Origin: Prinia subflava
Taxonomy: Eukaryota; Chordata; Aves; Passeriformes; Cisticolidae
Length of the DNA stretch: 64,000 nt
Reading direction: 5' to 3'
NCBI RefSeq assembly: GCF_021018805.1
Contig: NC_086283.1
Span: 18,380,162-18,444,161, forward strand
Of this stretch, positions 1 through 49,300 are shown one piece after another; position 1 is the stretch's first letter; every line of letters starts with the position of its first letter. Made by a program: the position numbers and the translations under genes. Under the pieces are notes generated by a model. It made no database searches. It was given only the letters and a program-made list of their open reading frames with translations, and was not told the origin of the DNA.

Positions 1-648
1 GAAGTAGGAACAGAGTGTCTGTGTCTCCATCCTAGTGTCCAAATCAGAAGTGAGATCATAGGCATTAAGACTGCAAAAACAAAAACAAAAAGGCAACAGG
101 CAGACCATGCCTAGCACTGAAGGAGTACAAAATAAGCCCAACCGAGGCAATAGCACTAAATCACAATATCTGTTAGTTCCTAAAAGGTTCCTATAAATGA
201 CCTGTCTAAAACCCAAAGCTGGTGTAAAAACTGAAAAATAAAAAAGCTTTATATAAAGTGTAAGAGTAAAGAAAAAACATATGAAACAAAAGCCTTTACA
301 AATAAACACTTCCAAAACAAAAACTTTCTGCAAAACATACAGAAGCAGCAATGTGAAAGCATAAACAAATACCCGCAGGGGAAAAAAATCAGTCTGGATG
401 CAAGATTTTTATAGCCTAAGAACAGGTTTTTTTCTCAATAAAGCAGGAACCTGTGACAGGCTGAATATACTACTGTTTGAAAAATGTTACCTCCATTAAC
501 TATCCTTAGTAACTTATGCTGGCTGCAAACAAATCAATATACCTAGAACAGACATTCCAAACTCCAGAGAGACAAGTTACTCTGAGGCAATTTCTTTTCA
601 ACAAAAAGGCATCTCAGCTGTGGAATTTAATGTGATACGTTTTATTAC
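1..648 (-). other. DIAPH2: DIAPH2 intron 15, partial
   Basis: This is AT-rich intron sequence starting at the GTAATA donor next to exon 15 and running off the left edge. I see no exon, repeat family or RNA gene in it. Confidence 0.85.
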
Positions 649-38510
<37,862 letters not shown>

Positions 38511-38533
38511 GGCTCCGCGGGGCTGCCCCCGCG

Positions 38534-38580
38534 CCGAACCGAGCCGAGCCGAGCCGAGCCGAACCGAACCGAGCCGAGCC
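38534..38580 (-). repeat. (GGCTC)n / (GGTTC)n pentanucleotide repeat in the DIAPH2 5' leader
   Basis: Nine successive 5-bp units, six GGCTC-type and three GGTTC-type in the transcript direction, end 24 bp before the start codon. The repeat probably lies in the 5' UTR. It has no stop in the DIAPH2 frame. Confidence 0.9.
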
Positions 38581-38625
38581 CAGCACTCACGGCCGCACCG
38601 GCCCCATGGGCCCCCCGCGCCCGCT

Positions 38626-38638
38626 CCGCCCGGGGCGG
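38626..38638. promoter_or_regulatory. Back-to-back GC boxes (SP/KLF type)
   Basis: CCGCCCGGGGCGG carries a GC box on each strand about 115 bp upstream of the DIAPH2 start codon. Confidence 0.55.
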
Positions 38639-38656
38639 CTCCGCTGCTCCCGCGGC

Positions 38657-38668
38657 CGCGCACGCGCA
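38657..38668. promoter_or_regulatory. NRF1 binding site
   Basis: CGCGCACGCGCA is a complete match to the NRF1 palindrome YGCGCAYGCGCR, about 150 bp upstream of the DIAPH2 start codon. NRF1 sites are common within 100-150 bp of CpG-island start sites. Confidence 0.65.
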
Positions 38669-38721
38669 AGGCCCGCCCGAGCCACCGCGCCTGAGCGCGC
38701 CTGCGCCCTGCGCCCGCGGCA

Positions 38722-38733
38722 GGAAATGGCGGA
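38722..38733 (+). promoter_or_regulatory. YY1-like element
   Basis: GGAAATGGCGGA resembles the YY1 motif AAnATGGCGGC with one mismatch, in the orientation opposite to DIAPH2. Confidence 0.35.
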
Positions 38734-38867
38734 GGCGCTCCGCGCGCACGGACCGCCCCCAGCAGCGCCCACAGCCGGGAAGGGCTCGGCCCGCTACGGC
38801 CGGGCTTTATGGCACAGTGCGCTGGGAGGAGTCTTGGAGAGCGTGTGCTTCCAGCCCGTGCCATAGC

Positions 38868-39168
38868 CACCTTCCGCTGTCCCCGGTGTCTGCAATCCCC
38901 GTCTCACCTGGCCTTGGACACGCCCAGCCATAGCTGTTCTGGGCAACCTGGGTTAAGGCCTGCCCATCCTCACAGGGAAGGATTTCTTCCTAGTATCTAA
39001 TCTAAACATGTTCTCTTCTAGTTTGAACCCATTCCCCCGTGTCTTGTCTCTATGTGCACTTGTAAATAGTCTTGCCCCATCTTTCGTGAAAGTTCCCAGC
39101 AGTCCTGAAAGGCCACTAAGAGCATCCCAAAGCTGGTTCTCTCTTCTCCAGCGTGAACAATATCTGAG
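38868..39168 (-). mobile_element. CR1 LINE fragment just upstream of the DIAPH2 CpG island
   Basis: The plus strand shows ACCTTCCGCTGTCCCC, CACCTGGCCTTGGACACG, CTGTTCTGGGCAACCTG, AAGGATTTCTTCCTAGTATC and TTCTCTTCTCCAGCGTGAAC in CR1 order. It is the reverse complement of the CR1 3' region. Both ends are truncated, and the extreme 3' end with the octamer repeats is missing. It abuts the CpG island and starts about 360 bp upstream of the DIAPH2 ATG. Confidence 0.87.
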
Positions 39169-41323
39169 TCATCTACCCGTTCCCATGGCTTACAACAATG
39201 AAAAATTGTTTAAACCGTTTCTGTGGGTTCTTTGGCTGAGCCTTTCTGTGTGAACTGGAGGTCTCAGGATGCTCTGCATCAGCACGGACAGCAGAAAAAT
39301 CACGGGTCACATGCCTGGTTATTAAAGGTGTTGTGTCGACAGATGTCTTCGTATCAACGTCGTGACTATTTTTAAAAGAAAAATACACATTTTCCATTGG
39401 TGTAGCTGAATTTATACTTGCTAAATTATGTTGAGAAAGTAGTCATGAACATCATCATGATCTGGGACAAGGGCAATCCTTTGGAGTTCCCATACAGATA
39501 TATCAGTTTATTGCCCTCTAGGAGAGGATCTCAACTCATCACTGCTTCCACAGGGGGATTGTACTTTTGAAAAGGCAAGCAGGACAGAATAGTGAATTTC
39601 TGATCTCTGTCTAATACATACACAGTGATACTAAGCCCGAGATTCAGAGGGCTCTAGGCATTTCTTGTGACTCTCTGAGGCTTACCTGAGTACTGGGAGA
39701 AATATTTATCTTTTAAATCCAACCATGAAAACATGTTGATAAAATCTGACAATACCAGCTTTCAAATAAAATGACAGCTCTAAAACTGGCAGGGGTCTTA
39801 AAATCAAAATAGAACCTTGGCAGCAGAAGTTAAGACATTATAAAATAGGCCAGCTCTGTCTAGCTGCTCTGTTTTAAAATTTCCTTTGAGGTTCATCTCT
39901 TCCTTCCTGTATAAATCTTCCTTTTTTTCATTCTGTTGATTTTAACAATAATTATTTGGACATAGTTTATGATACCATCTTAACCATACCTAGATTGGAA
40001 TGATGAAATTAATCAAGTAATCATGCATTTAGTCTCTTGTTTGTAATGTCAGGCAATGTAATGCTATTTCCAACTACATCCATTTATAGTTTACAGGATA
40101 TCATTCTACAGCAACAGTTTAACAATGGTTAGTTAAAAAGAAATGCTCAAAACTGGTTTTTTTCTTCTTTTCAATTAGCTTTAATGACCATTTTGGGTTT
40201 TCTCTGCTGTCTCTATTTTTCTGTATTAAGCAGCGCCCATATCTGGAGTACAAAGTTCAGTCAGTCCACATTCAGAGAAAACAGAGAATCAGAGAATCAT
40301 TTCCAACAGCCTGGCATATCTGTGCACAAATTTAAGAGTTTTTAAACCAAATTCTGTGGCACTATTTGTTCGGCATAACTCTTAAGTTTAAGTGCTCAAG
40401 AGCTTTTTGTCCCCGAGTTTTCTACATTTGCCACAATGCTGCTCATACTGCATTAGACAAGTGTTCTTCAGTAAAACCTTTACACTGAACTGACCCCTAA
40501 GATTCAGGAACAGCTGGGACAACATGCCAAAAATAATTTGTCGTGTGAGTGAAAGTAAGTGCACATGTGAGAAACTGAGAAAATTGAGCAAATGTACTGT
40601 CAGGCCTTGAATTAATTTCGTTTTGATGGAGTAAAACTCAGATCACATTACTGATTTTAGCAGAACATGAAAAAAAGGTGTGGGGACAGATGAGGGGACA
40701 CCGCACATTACTGATAGCACAGGAGATTCGCTGTTTTAGTGCTGGTACATTGTAATTACTGTACTCTTGTCTGAGTGATGGAGAAAAGATGTACAACCAT
40801 CAGGCTGCAGTTGCATCATGTGATAAAAAGTCATACCACAGCTGCTCTTAGTTCCCCTTCCTGGGCTTGCCTGCTCTCCTGGGACAGATGGCTGCTTGCT
40901 TAGCAGAGTTATGTCATTTTTTTTTTAAATTCTGATTTACAAATGGTTTGCAAGTCTCCATTTGGAGTTTTCAGCTGTGGCTTGAAATTTTTTGTGTTGT
41001 ACAAAACATTGCTGCAGGATTTGCTGGAGACCTGCTTTTGAAAAGCCTACTATAGATCAAGTGTCATTAGATCCTCTTCACAGCCTCCTCAGCAAAGTTA
41101 AAGCCTGCTGTTTTCTTTTTGAAAATGTTTTTAGTCATACTGCTGCATTTTAGTGTTCTTCCCCCACTCCACTCCAGTTTCCAGGACTCAGAAGCAAATA
41201 TTCCATGTATGAACCAAGGACCTTTATGATCATATAAGCTCTGCAGGTAATTCCAAGTAAAAGGAGTGAAGAGAAATAATGCAGCTATCCCAATCAGGAA
41301 AACTTCACATGGAAAAATCTCTC

Positions 41324-41351
41324 AAAACAAAACAAACAAACAAACAAAAAA
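41324..41351 (+). repeat. (AAAC)n microsatellite
   Basis: Imperfect AAAC units followed by a short A run. Confidence 0.9.
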
Positions 41352-42119
41352 CTCTCCAGAAAACCACAACTCTGCTTAAGGCAAGCAGACAAACCTCATT
41401 TTGGCAGACACTGCAATGCAGTATTTTGGCTCAAATCCGAGAGCAACAGTGCGGCCTGAGGGTGGAAATGAGTGGTTATACAAACTGTTCTTAACTTGGC
41501 TTCATCTCTGAAGCAAATGGATTTCAGAGCTATTTATCATAAATATCATTTCACAATGCTGCAAACACGTAACTCCAAAAAGCCACTGCTCTGTAGGTGC
41601 TGACATTTCTCCTACATGGTTTCATGTAATCTCAATCCTATTCAGTCACACAACCACAGCAGCTCACAGAGATCACACAATTACCTTACAACAGAATGAT
41701 CAAACACTGATAAGCATGAGGTATTCTGAGCATCCCCAAAACGTGCATTATTTTATATCTGAACTGATGAAATAGGCCTTTGAGGATGAGTGGGTAACCC
41801 ACTTATATGAGACCTTACAGCTCTTAACATTATCCGTCTAGACAGACCAAAGGTGTAATCATGCAAGGTTGCAGAGGACACTCACTCCAACTATATCTGA
41901 AAAGGAAAATGATTCTGGATTTATGAGAATTCATAATTCAGGGGTAGAATTTCCATTTGCCAGAGAAAGCACAGGCTTCTGCTTCAAAAGTGCAGTTGAC
42001 AGATCACCAGAACAGCAACTCAATTTTCAGTCCCTGGGAAATGTTCTGTTCTCCACATTTCTAGAATTGAAGAAGAAAATTAACAGTGTTGTAGTCTTTG
42101 TCCTAACTGCACTGGAGGG

Positions 42120-42150
<31 letters not shown>

Positions 42151-42189
42151 AAAAAAAAAAAAAAAGGAAAAAAAAAAAAAAAAAAAAAA
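42120..42189 (+). repeat. A-rich tract, about 70 bp (three A runs split by GG)
   Basis: Runs of about 29, 15 and 22 A are separated by GG pairs. The upstream sequence does not look like a spliced or retroposed transcript and no target duplication is visible, so it reads as low-complexity DNA rather than a retrocopy tail. Confidence 0.9.
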
Positions 42190-42807
42190 GTAATTACTCT
42201 GTGTGCTACCAGAAGAGAAAACACACAGTATTTAACTTAACCACAAACAGGAAATATGTTGCTAAGTCACCCAGCAGTACATTCCTAGCTTTTCATCCAG
42301 AAATTCTATGTCATTAGCACAGCCACTGTACCACAGAAAACACACCACAATCCTTCCCCTGCTCATGTGGGGCTGGAAGCTTTTCTCTCTTCTTGATCAG
42401 TGTCATCACTGCAGTCAGTTTTTACTCTCCTGTCTCTTCCTCCTTTTGGCAGTTTTACTTGGAATCGATTTACATTTAGGAATTTAAAAAAAAACCCTAA
42501 TTTATCTTCAGAAGGAAATCAGTCTAAGCTTGTTTACAGTGCCTGAGAATGTGGTAAACAACAACAAGAAAAGCATGGAGTTGCTTAGCTCATCTTAACA
42601 GGTGGGAAAATAGGATTAGAAGTATTAACTGCTAAGCAATTAAAATAAATGAAGAGCATTGCTTGCATATGAATAGACTCTATTGACAAAACTACCTCAC
42701 TTTCTAAAAAATACTCTGACTATTTAATAAATATTATTTATTTGCAAACTCAAATCCACAGAAAATCTACTCACTGATAATTCCAAGAATTATTTGTTTG
42801 CTAAGGT

Positions 42808-42813
42808 TTTATT
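42808..42813 (-). terminator. AATAAA signal downstream of the 43009-43338 ORF
   Basis: A canonical AATAAA on the minus strand about 200 bp past the stop codon of the candidate ORF. Such hexamers are frequent by chance in AT-rich DNA. Confidence 0.2.
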
Positions 42814-43008
42814 TAATCTAAACCATAATTTCCTGGCTTTCTAGAGGCAATAATTGAACATTCTATAGTGTTTCTGCAAATGAAGCCACAAGAAGTTACT
42901 ATCACACATGTATAAAACTTATTAGTGATTCGAAGGTACATTAAACATCTTATATTAACCTTTCCACAGTGACATTTCGCGTTACAATCATGCACAGCAT
43001 CACAAATG

Positions 43009-43338
43009 CTAATTAAAACCGTGGCTGATTCTGAACATTCCTTTAAATGGCTCAGGATGACACTTCAGCAAGGTTAATTCTCCATGGGTGCAGTTGTTTT
43101 TAACCAGCTGTGAGATGGCTGCACCGCAGCTCATTTGTTGGGCTTTAAACTTTTCAGTTCCAAGATAATCTAGACGTTTTGGCTTTGCAGGAAGAGGAAG
43201 CTGAGTTTCCCACCTATTGTTTAGGAAAGATTTTGTGTTGAATACGCTGGGGAGGTAATTGTCCTTACAGCAAACCTCCAGTTCAACCTGACTGACTAAA
43301 TCCAGCTCTGATTTAAAATCTAAAGCTGGATGAGCCAT
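43009..43338 (-). CDS. Candidate small ORF, 109 codons, unrecognised
   Basis: An uninterrupted minus-strand frame starts MAHPALDFKSELDLVSQVEL, contains WETQLPLPAKPKRLDYLG and ends CHPEPFKGMFRISHGFN. The start has G at -3 and G at +4, and a stop lies 15 bp upstream in frame. An AATAAA signal on the same strand lies at 42813-42808, about 200 bp after the stop. The composition is balanced, with Cys, Pro, Trp and His spread through, unlike the hydrophobic or low-complexity shadows elsewhere. CAG acceptor-like sites lie inside the first 20 codons, so it could also be a terminal exon. I recognise no family, domain, signal peptide or membrane segment. It may equally be chance. Confidence 0.25.
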   Translation of the reverse strand: MAHPALDFKSELDLVSQVELEVCCKDNYLPSVFNTKSFLNNRWETQLPLPAKPKRLDYLGTEKFKAQQMSCGAAISQLVKNNCTHGELTLLKCHPEPFKGMFRISHGFN

Positions 43339-46300
43339 ACCATTATTAAATTATACAGTAAAAATACAAAGTTTACTTGTGTCAAGGCACTTTTTCCATT
43401 AAACTGAATAACTGTTTTAATCTATAAAAGAAATCATTAGCGATTTTCATTTACTCCAGGCCAGGCTCCCCTAATAGTTAGGAAACAAAATATCAACACA
43501 GTTTTTAGGTTTATATTTTCCAAACTGTTACTTCTCTGTTAATAGTATTTTCCCTCCTTAAAGCAATGAACTATTTTAGGTGAATTGTGTTGACACTCTT
43601 TTCTCCATTTTGACTACTCAGTCTGTAATTCTAGATCCCAACAAGGTTTATCTTTTCCAAAAGATTTTCTGCTTTCAGGTTTTAACAGAACAGTAAGGAA
43701 ACATAGTTCTTGCTCCAGCCATGCTTTTTAGAAAGAAGGAGTATAAAAAAATAGCACAAGATTATTTCACAGGACAATGCAAAAAATATAAGAAATTATT
43801 CTGTTTGATTTGGAACTTTTACTACAAGAAAAACTGCTGATATAGGAAAAAATAGTCATTAGTTACTAATTTATTCTCTTTTTCCCCCTGTACTTTTCAA
43901 ACATCCTATTCCATAGAATAATCAGAACTTTTTGCATTACTACTTCTATTTTTTTCCCCAACATTTTATATTCCAGGACACAACTGCTCAATGAGAATAA
44001 AACACATTTATGTCTCATAATACTCTATGAATTTTTTTCCAAGCCTGAAAGAACTGGAGATGATCTGTACAGAGAGAAAAAAAAGTGTTAACATTGCCAC
44101 TAAACACTAGATCCCAGTTTTTAAACACACAATTATTATTACTCATATGTGCTACCCTCCCTTACAGTTTTTAACAATACAGTACATCTTTTTGATTTAG
44201 AGTCAAATCCCAACAGTAACTGAGGATTTAAATAGAGTATTCAAGGTCTCAGTAAAAGCTACTCATTTTTTACTCTTTTTCTGTCATCTCTGGTGTTTTA
44301 TGCAGCCAGCATCTCTGGTTTGTCTGTCTCTCACAGTGCAATTCTGCCACTGCCCACAGTTCTGCAGAAGGAAACTGAAAAGCTGTTTCTTCACAATGGG
44401 ACTTTTTTTTTTTTTTTACCCCTTGAAGGCTCCTGAAGGCTTTTTCTCTTTGTTCTGCATATCCACAGCCCCATGGCCAAGCTCACAGCTTATCTTACTG
44501 TGGGATCTTCCCCAAATTGTTTAAAAAATATCTTTTCATGTTCGTATCTCACAGCACAATTTGCTTCTCAAACATGACTGAACAGTTCAAAATAAACTCC
44601 TTTTATTTACTACAAGGCTTCCCTTGACCATATTCAGCACTAGAGACCTTTCTATTTATTGTGCTTTTGTACATCTTCATAGCTTTTCACAAAAACTAAA
44701 TATCACAGCCATTCTCTTAATAAACCACATTTCTATAGCTGCCCAGGGCTGCTCAGAGCACGACAGAACCAAATTGGGCATTTAATGGTCAGGCTGGGAA
44801 CTTTTCTACTTTGTTTATTTTGTCTACAAAGAAAGCTTTATCACAGTGTTTATAATTTCTGTACATGATACAAAACCCTAACAAATAAGAATACTGTAGT
44901 GCAGAGAACGAATAATTATCAGTGGAGTAGCTCGAAATGTCTCTCTCCATAGTCCATAGCTCAAGAAGCAGATTTTGAGTGGAAATAAAGTTCATTTTGA
45001 TGGAAATAATGCACATGGCAAAGCCATTAGTAATGCTAATGAAGAGCTTCCAGGCAGGTGGATAAAAGTAGGCCTGATTAAAGCTAAAGATTATGTTCAG
45101 AAATCTTTGTTCAATGGAAGAATAAGATAAAAAACTTGTGGAATGTCCACCATGGTCATTGCCTGTTCAGCATATTAATAATAGTTTAACTTACTAGAAA
45201 GAGATGGATTTTTATTTTGTATTTAGCTGTTCTGCCCTTGTGGGTAGCACTTACCATTTATTGGTGGTGTATGGAGGGACTTCTATCACCATATCTGTAC
45301 CAAAGGTTTTTCCATGGCTATGCTAACTCCACTAAAGCCCATTTTTGGGGAGAATAAAGGACACATTTTACAAGTGTCCCCTTTAACAGGCGCTAACAGT
45401 GGGATTATTTAAACAGCTTCTTTCAAGGGAGATAAATGGGTGATATGATGCAGTTATTTAGTATGTGAACTAATTTTATTATATAATTTCATCATGTTTT
45501 TTAAAAGACTGACTTAGTTAAGTATCTTGAAAAAAAAGCAGGTATTGCAGCTTTGAGGAATGAGAAGAACTATACTCAGCAGGGATGGTTTTGGTATGCT
45601 CCCTGTATTGATTTTGGTTCACTAAATATTTGGGTTTAACTTAAGAGTCTTTAGTAATTTTCACTGAAATCGATGGCACGTTTATATTTTCTGAGGGAAA
45701 AACCTGGCTCTGAAGTCAAGTATGCATCTTTGTCATCCAGCACAGTTCCAGCAGGATGGGACTCTAAAATACCACAGAAAACAAGGATCTGCTCTTCTTC
45801 TACATTTTTGTTTTGTTTGAATTATTCTTCCTTTTGTGCCTGTTAGTTCCTTCGATATTGTGAAAAACAAAATTCTGCATCCTGTAATCAAAATTCTTTG
45901 CTTGTCCTCTTAGTTCTTTTTATAAATGAATGAAGATGGCATGTGCTAAAATAATGACAGTGAGAAGCAAGATTAACTCTGATCTTCTCCTGCATATGCA
46001 CAATTGCCTAATTTTAATCAGACAAGTGGCTGAAGATGAGTTTGAGGCTTGGCCCAATAGAACACACATTAGGGTTCATTTAATTTAAGAAGAGGTGGCT
46101 CTCAGGGTGTCAGTGGTTTATATTTCCCTAACTTTGTCCAGATGCAAAGTGGATTTGTTCAGCAGCCTTAGCACTTTTTGTGATACAAAGTGAATAAGGC
46201 AAAAAAAAGAATAAAGTTTTCTGGCAGGTTAGTCTGCTGAGCTAATCCTCACCTGCAGTGTCCCTAGCTCTGGCATAAGGAAATGGCACAAATGTGGCAG

Positions 46301-49300
46301 TGAGAGATTACCAGGCTAACAGTAATATTCTCTATCCTTTAACTCTCCTCTAAAAGTGCTCTGGTTCATGAGATATGACAGTTTATATTGTGAAAACTGG
46401 CAAGGTTTTTATCCTTTCCTGCTGCCACACTGACTTAGGGACCAACACTGTGCACCAGGCTGCCACAATTCTCAGCCATGTGTTTGAAGATCAATAGAAA
46501 TTGCGCAAAGAGGGCAAAGTCTATAGGCTGAGGGCAAGTTAAGCTCATCAGCCATATCAGTGGATATTATTGCCTATTTCTGGGTCAGAAACTCCTTCTC
46601 ATCATGTTCTTTATTGAGTCTTCAGTATGAATCCAAAGATGCCAACGCAAAACCTCTCTCTTGCACTGGCCTCTCTGGAGGAACACGGGCCCAAGCATGT
46701 GGCAGATGCCTGTTCCATTGCTTAATGCATTACAGGGAGGTGACACAGCACTCCAGTGAAAAGGACAGGACAAAAAAATGCAAGTTTCATGTGTAGGAGA
46801 ATATAGGTTCAATTTGCAGGAATGGTTACTCCATTTGTTGGAAGAACCTGATGTTTCTGACAGTCTTAAAATTTCAGAATATAAATGGTATGGAAATCTG
46901 TGGATGAAATTGTCCAAGGAGAACATAGCAAGAAGAGCGAGTTAAAAGTCCAGAGGAGAGAGCACTGTAATCTTCACAGACAGCTGGAGAGAGGCGAGAC
47001 TGTCCTCAAGAGGCTCTGAAAGAGAGCCAGGAGCAACAAGAGGGAGCTCAGGGGTTGGCTGTGTCAACTGCTAAAGGTGTCTGATGGCACAAGAAAGGTC
47101 AGGGTTTCCCAGCTGGACCAGAAGGTGATTCTAGACTTCACTGGGTACTTTCCCTGCAGTCCACAGGGGTGGAACTAGCATGGAGCTCTAGGGCCCCTGT
47201 CTCCACTGGAATTCGGTGCTCCATGATGTGAATCATGGCTTACTGCTTGTTGGAGGGGGATTTGGCTCTCTAAATTCTCCAAAGGCGATTTGAACCTCCC
47301 ACCCCCTAATTAAGGACAGGATTTTAACAACCTGAGGGCAGGGGCAGCGGCAGCATTCACTCCCCGGGAATTGCTCTGTGAAGGTAATAGCTCACTTGGT
47401 TCTGTAGTCTCTGTTGTGAAGTTGCCCTTTTCTATGTATAGTTCTGCTAATGGAATGTGATTAGCTGGGAGTTGCTTCAAATTTTATTTGGTGTCACTTA
47501 AAAACATTAGGGCTGCCACAAAAGGAATTTGATTCTTTTGTTTCTGCCTTTACAGTCTCCTGGTGCTTGCATTTGTGTACACTAAACGTTCATGTGACTG
47601 GTGTTAAGTGGATTGCAAAAGTGATCTGGGTTAAAATTTATCTTATTTGAAAAAATGGCTGATTTTAGCTCAGTTCCTTGAGCTTGCCTGTCATGTGCTC
47701 TTAGAAATTCTTTCAGTGGTACAGGCGGGGAGACTGGTAAGAAAGAGAAATGAAAAGCCCCTTCCCCCCTCCACAGCCCTGGTGAGGAACCTGGCTCCCT
47801 GCTCAGAGCTGGCCTAGCTGCCTCAGCTTGGCTTGAGGAAGTTGCCCCATTTTGGGGAACAGCTGTGAGCTGGAAACCACAACCAGGGGAGGTGAAAAAG
47901 CAGAGTTTTTGGGCTTGGGTTTTTGGTGGTTTAAGGATTGAAAGGGGAAAAAAATGCTAATAAGAAATTCTAAGTGAAAACAGGAGGAACTTAATGAAAG
48001 ATATCCACATAGCAATCATAATGCTTCAGCCACGAAAAGCTCATTTTTATCTCCTGGGGGTTTGCTTATGTGGCCAGCAAGGATTTTTCAGGTGTTTTAT
48101 TAGCCTGGTGAGTGTGCTGCTCTTAATGAAACAACTCCTTAAACCCAAGTTATGGTTTTAAGTTACTTCTTCACTGTTTTGAAACTGCTAGCATTTTGTG
48201 TTTGTGTGGTCTCTGTTCATAGCTGAAGGTGCCTAGGAATTGTACCAGGCAGTGATGGAGGCTGTATTTTAGCAGCGCAAAAACAGTCTGCATTTGTAAT
48301 TGTACAAAGGGATGGCTTTTGTCTCACTTAGATGGGAAATATCAACATACACTACTTTTATGGCAGCAGAAGAGCCTTCCTGGATTTAATTACTTTTAGA
48401 CCAATCAGTTGAAATTAAGAGGAATGTTTTTATTTCTGGTCCTTTTTGCCTCTTAATGTAATATTTTAAATAAATTGATGTCTTTAGGTCATCCTATGAG
48501 TTTGAAAGGGCATTTATGATTTTGTTATTTTCTTTACCCATTTTTAATGAATCTAGTATAGTTGTAAAAGTCTTTTTTTTTTTTAATTTTAAGTTGCTCA
48601 TAGCATTTGTATGACTCAAATTTCCTGCTTCATCCTTTGTGCTCTACTAATTTAATCTGACTAGGCATGGTTAACCTGTTAAATTAACTCTAGAAGTTAT
48701 TTTTCAAAAGTCAATCTGTGCTTTAACAAATGTATTTATTCACTCCTTAATAACCAAATGCCTGTCTCAAGCAAGTATCTATAGCTAAGAATCTACTTAA
48801 AGCTTATTCTGTAGGTGGCTTCTAGAAGGTTCATGTTGGTTTTTTTTCTGTGTAAACCAGAGTGTTCCTTGAGGTTGTTTGTTGTTTTTGTTTTCCTAGC
48901 AATACAAAACTATATTTATTTCTAATTGACAGCTGGTTAAACAAGCTCTGGCTGCAATGTGCTCCAACAGGAGAATGCAGAATCAGTGGGGATGCAGAGC
49001 AGTGCCCAAAATTCGCTTTTTCTCAGCTGAAGGGACAAAGGGTGACACCGTGAGGTTCAAGACTGGTTACCTTTTTTTAAAAGACTTATCTAGATTTGCT
49101 TGCTGATAGAAAATTCAGTAAATCCAAGCCACAGGGCTTAGGTCCTGGGTTTGAAGAGTGTTTGGAACGCCTCATCTATAAATGAGGTCACTGAATGCCT
49201 TAATGCAATTACATGGGCACTGGTTCATGGGTGACAGACTAGAGTTAAAAATGCTTTGACCCTCTGAATGTTTAGATAAGGGAGATGACATAATTGTGAA

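Larger units (their letters stand above)
39169..43008. other. Intergenic DNA upstream of DIAPH2, no gene recognised
   Basis: AT-rich sequence with an (AAAC)n repeat and a long A-rich tract, listed separately. No exon, RNA gene or further repeat family is recognisable. Confidence 0.7.

Noticed and set aside
42027..42240. Lysine-rich and phenylalanine-rich ORFs across the A tract
   Set aside because: They are translations of a homopolymer tract, not coding sequence.
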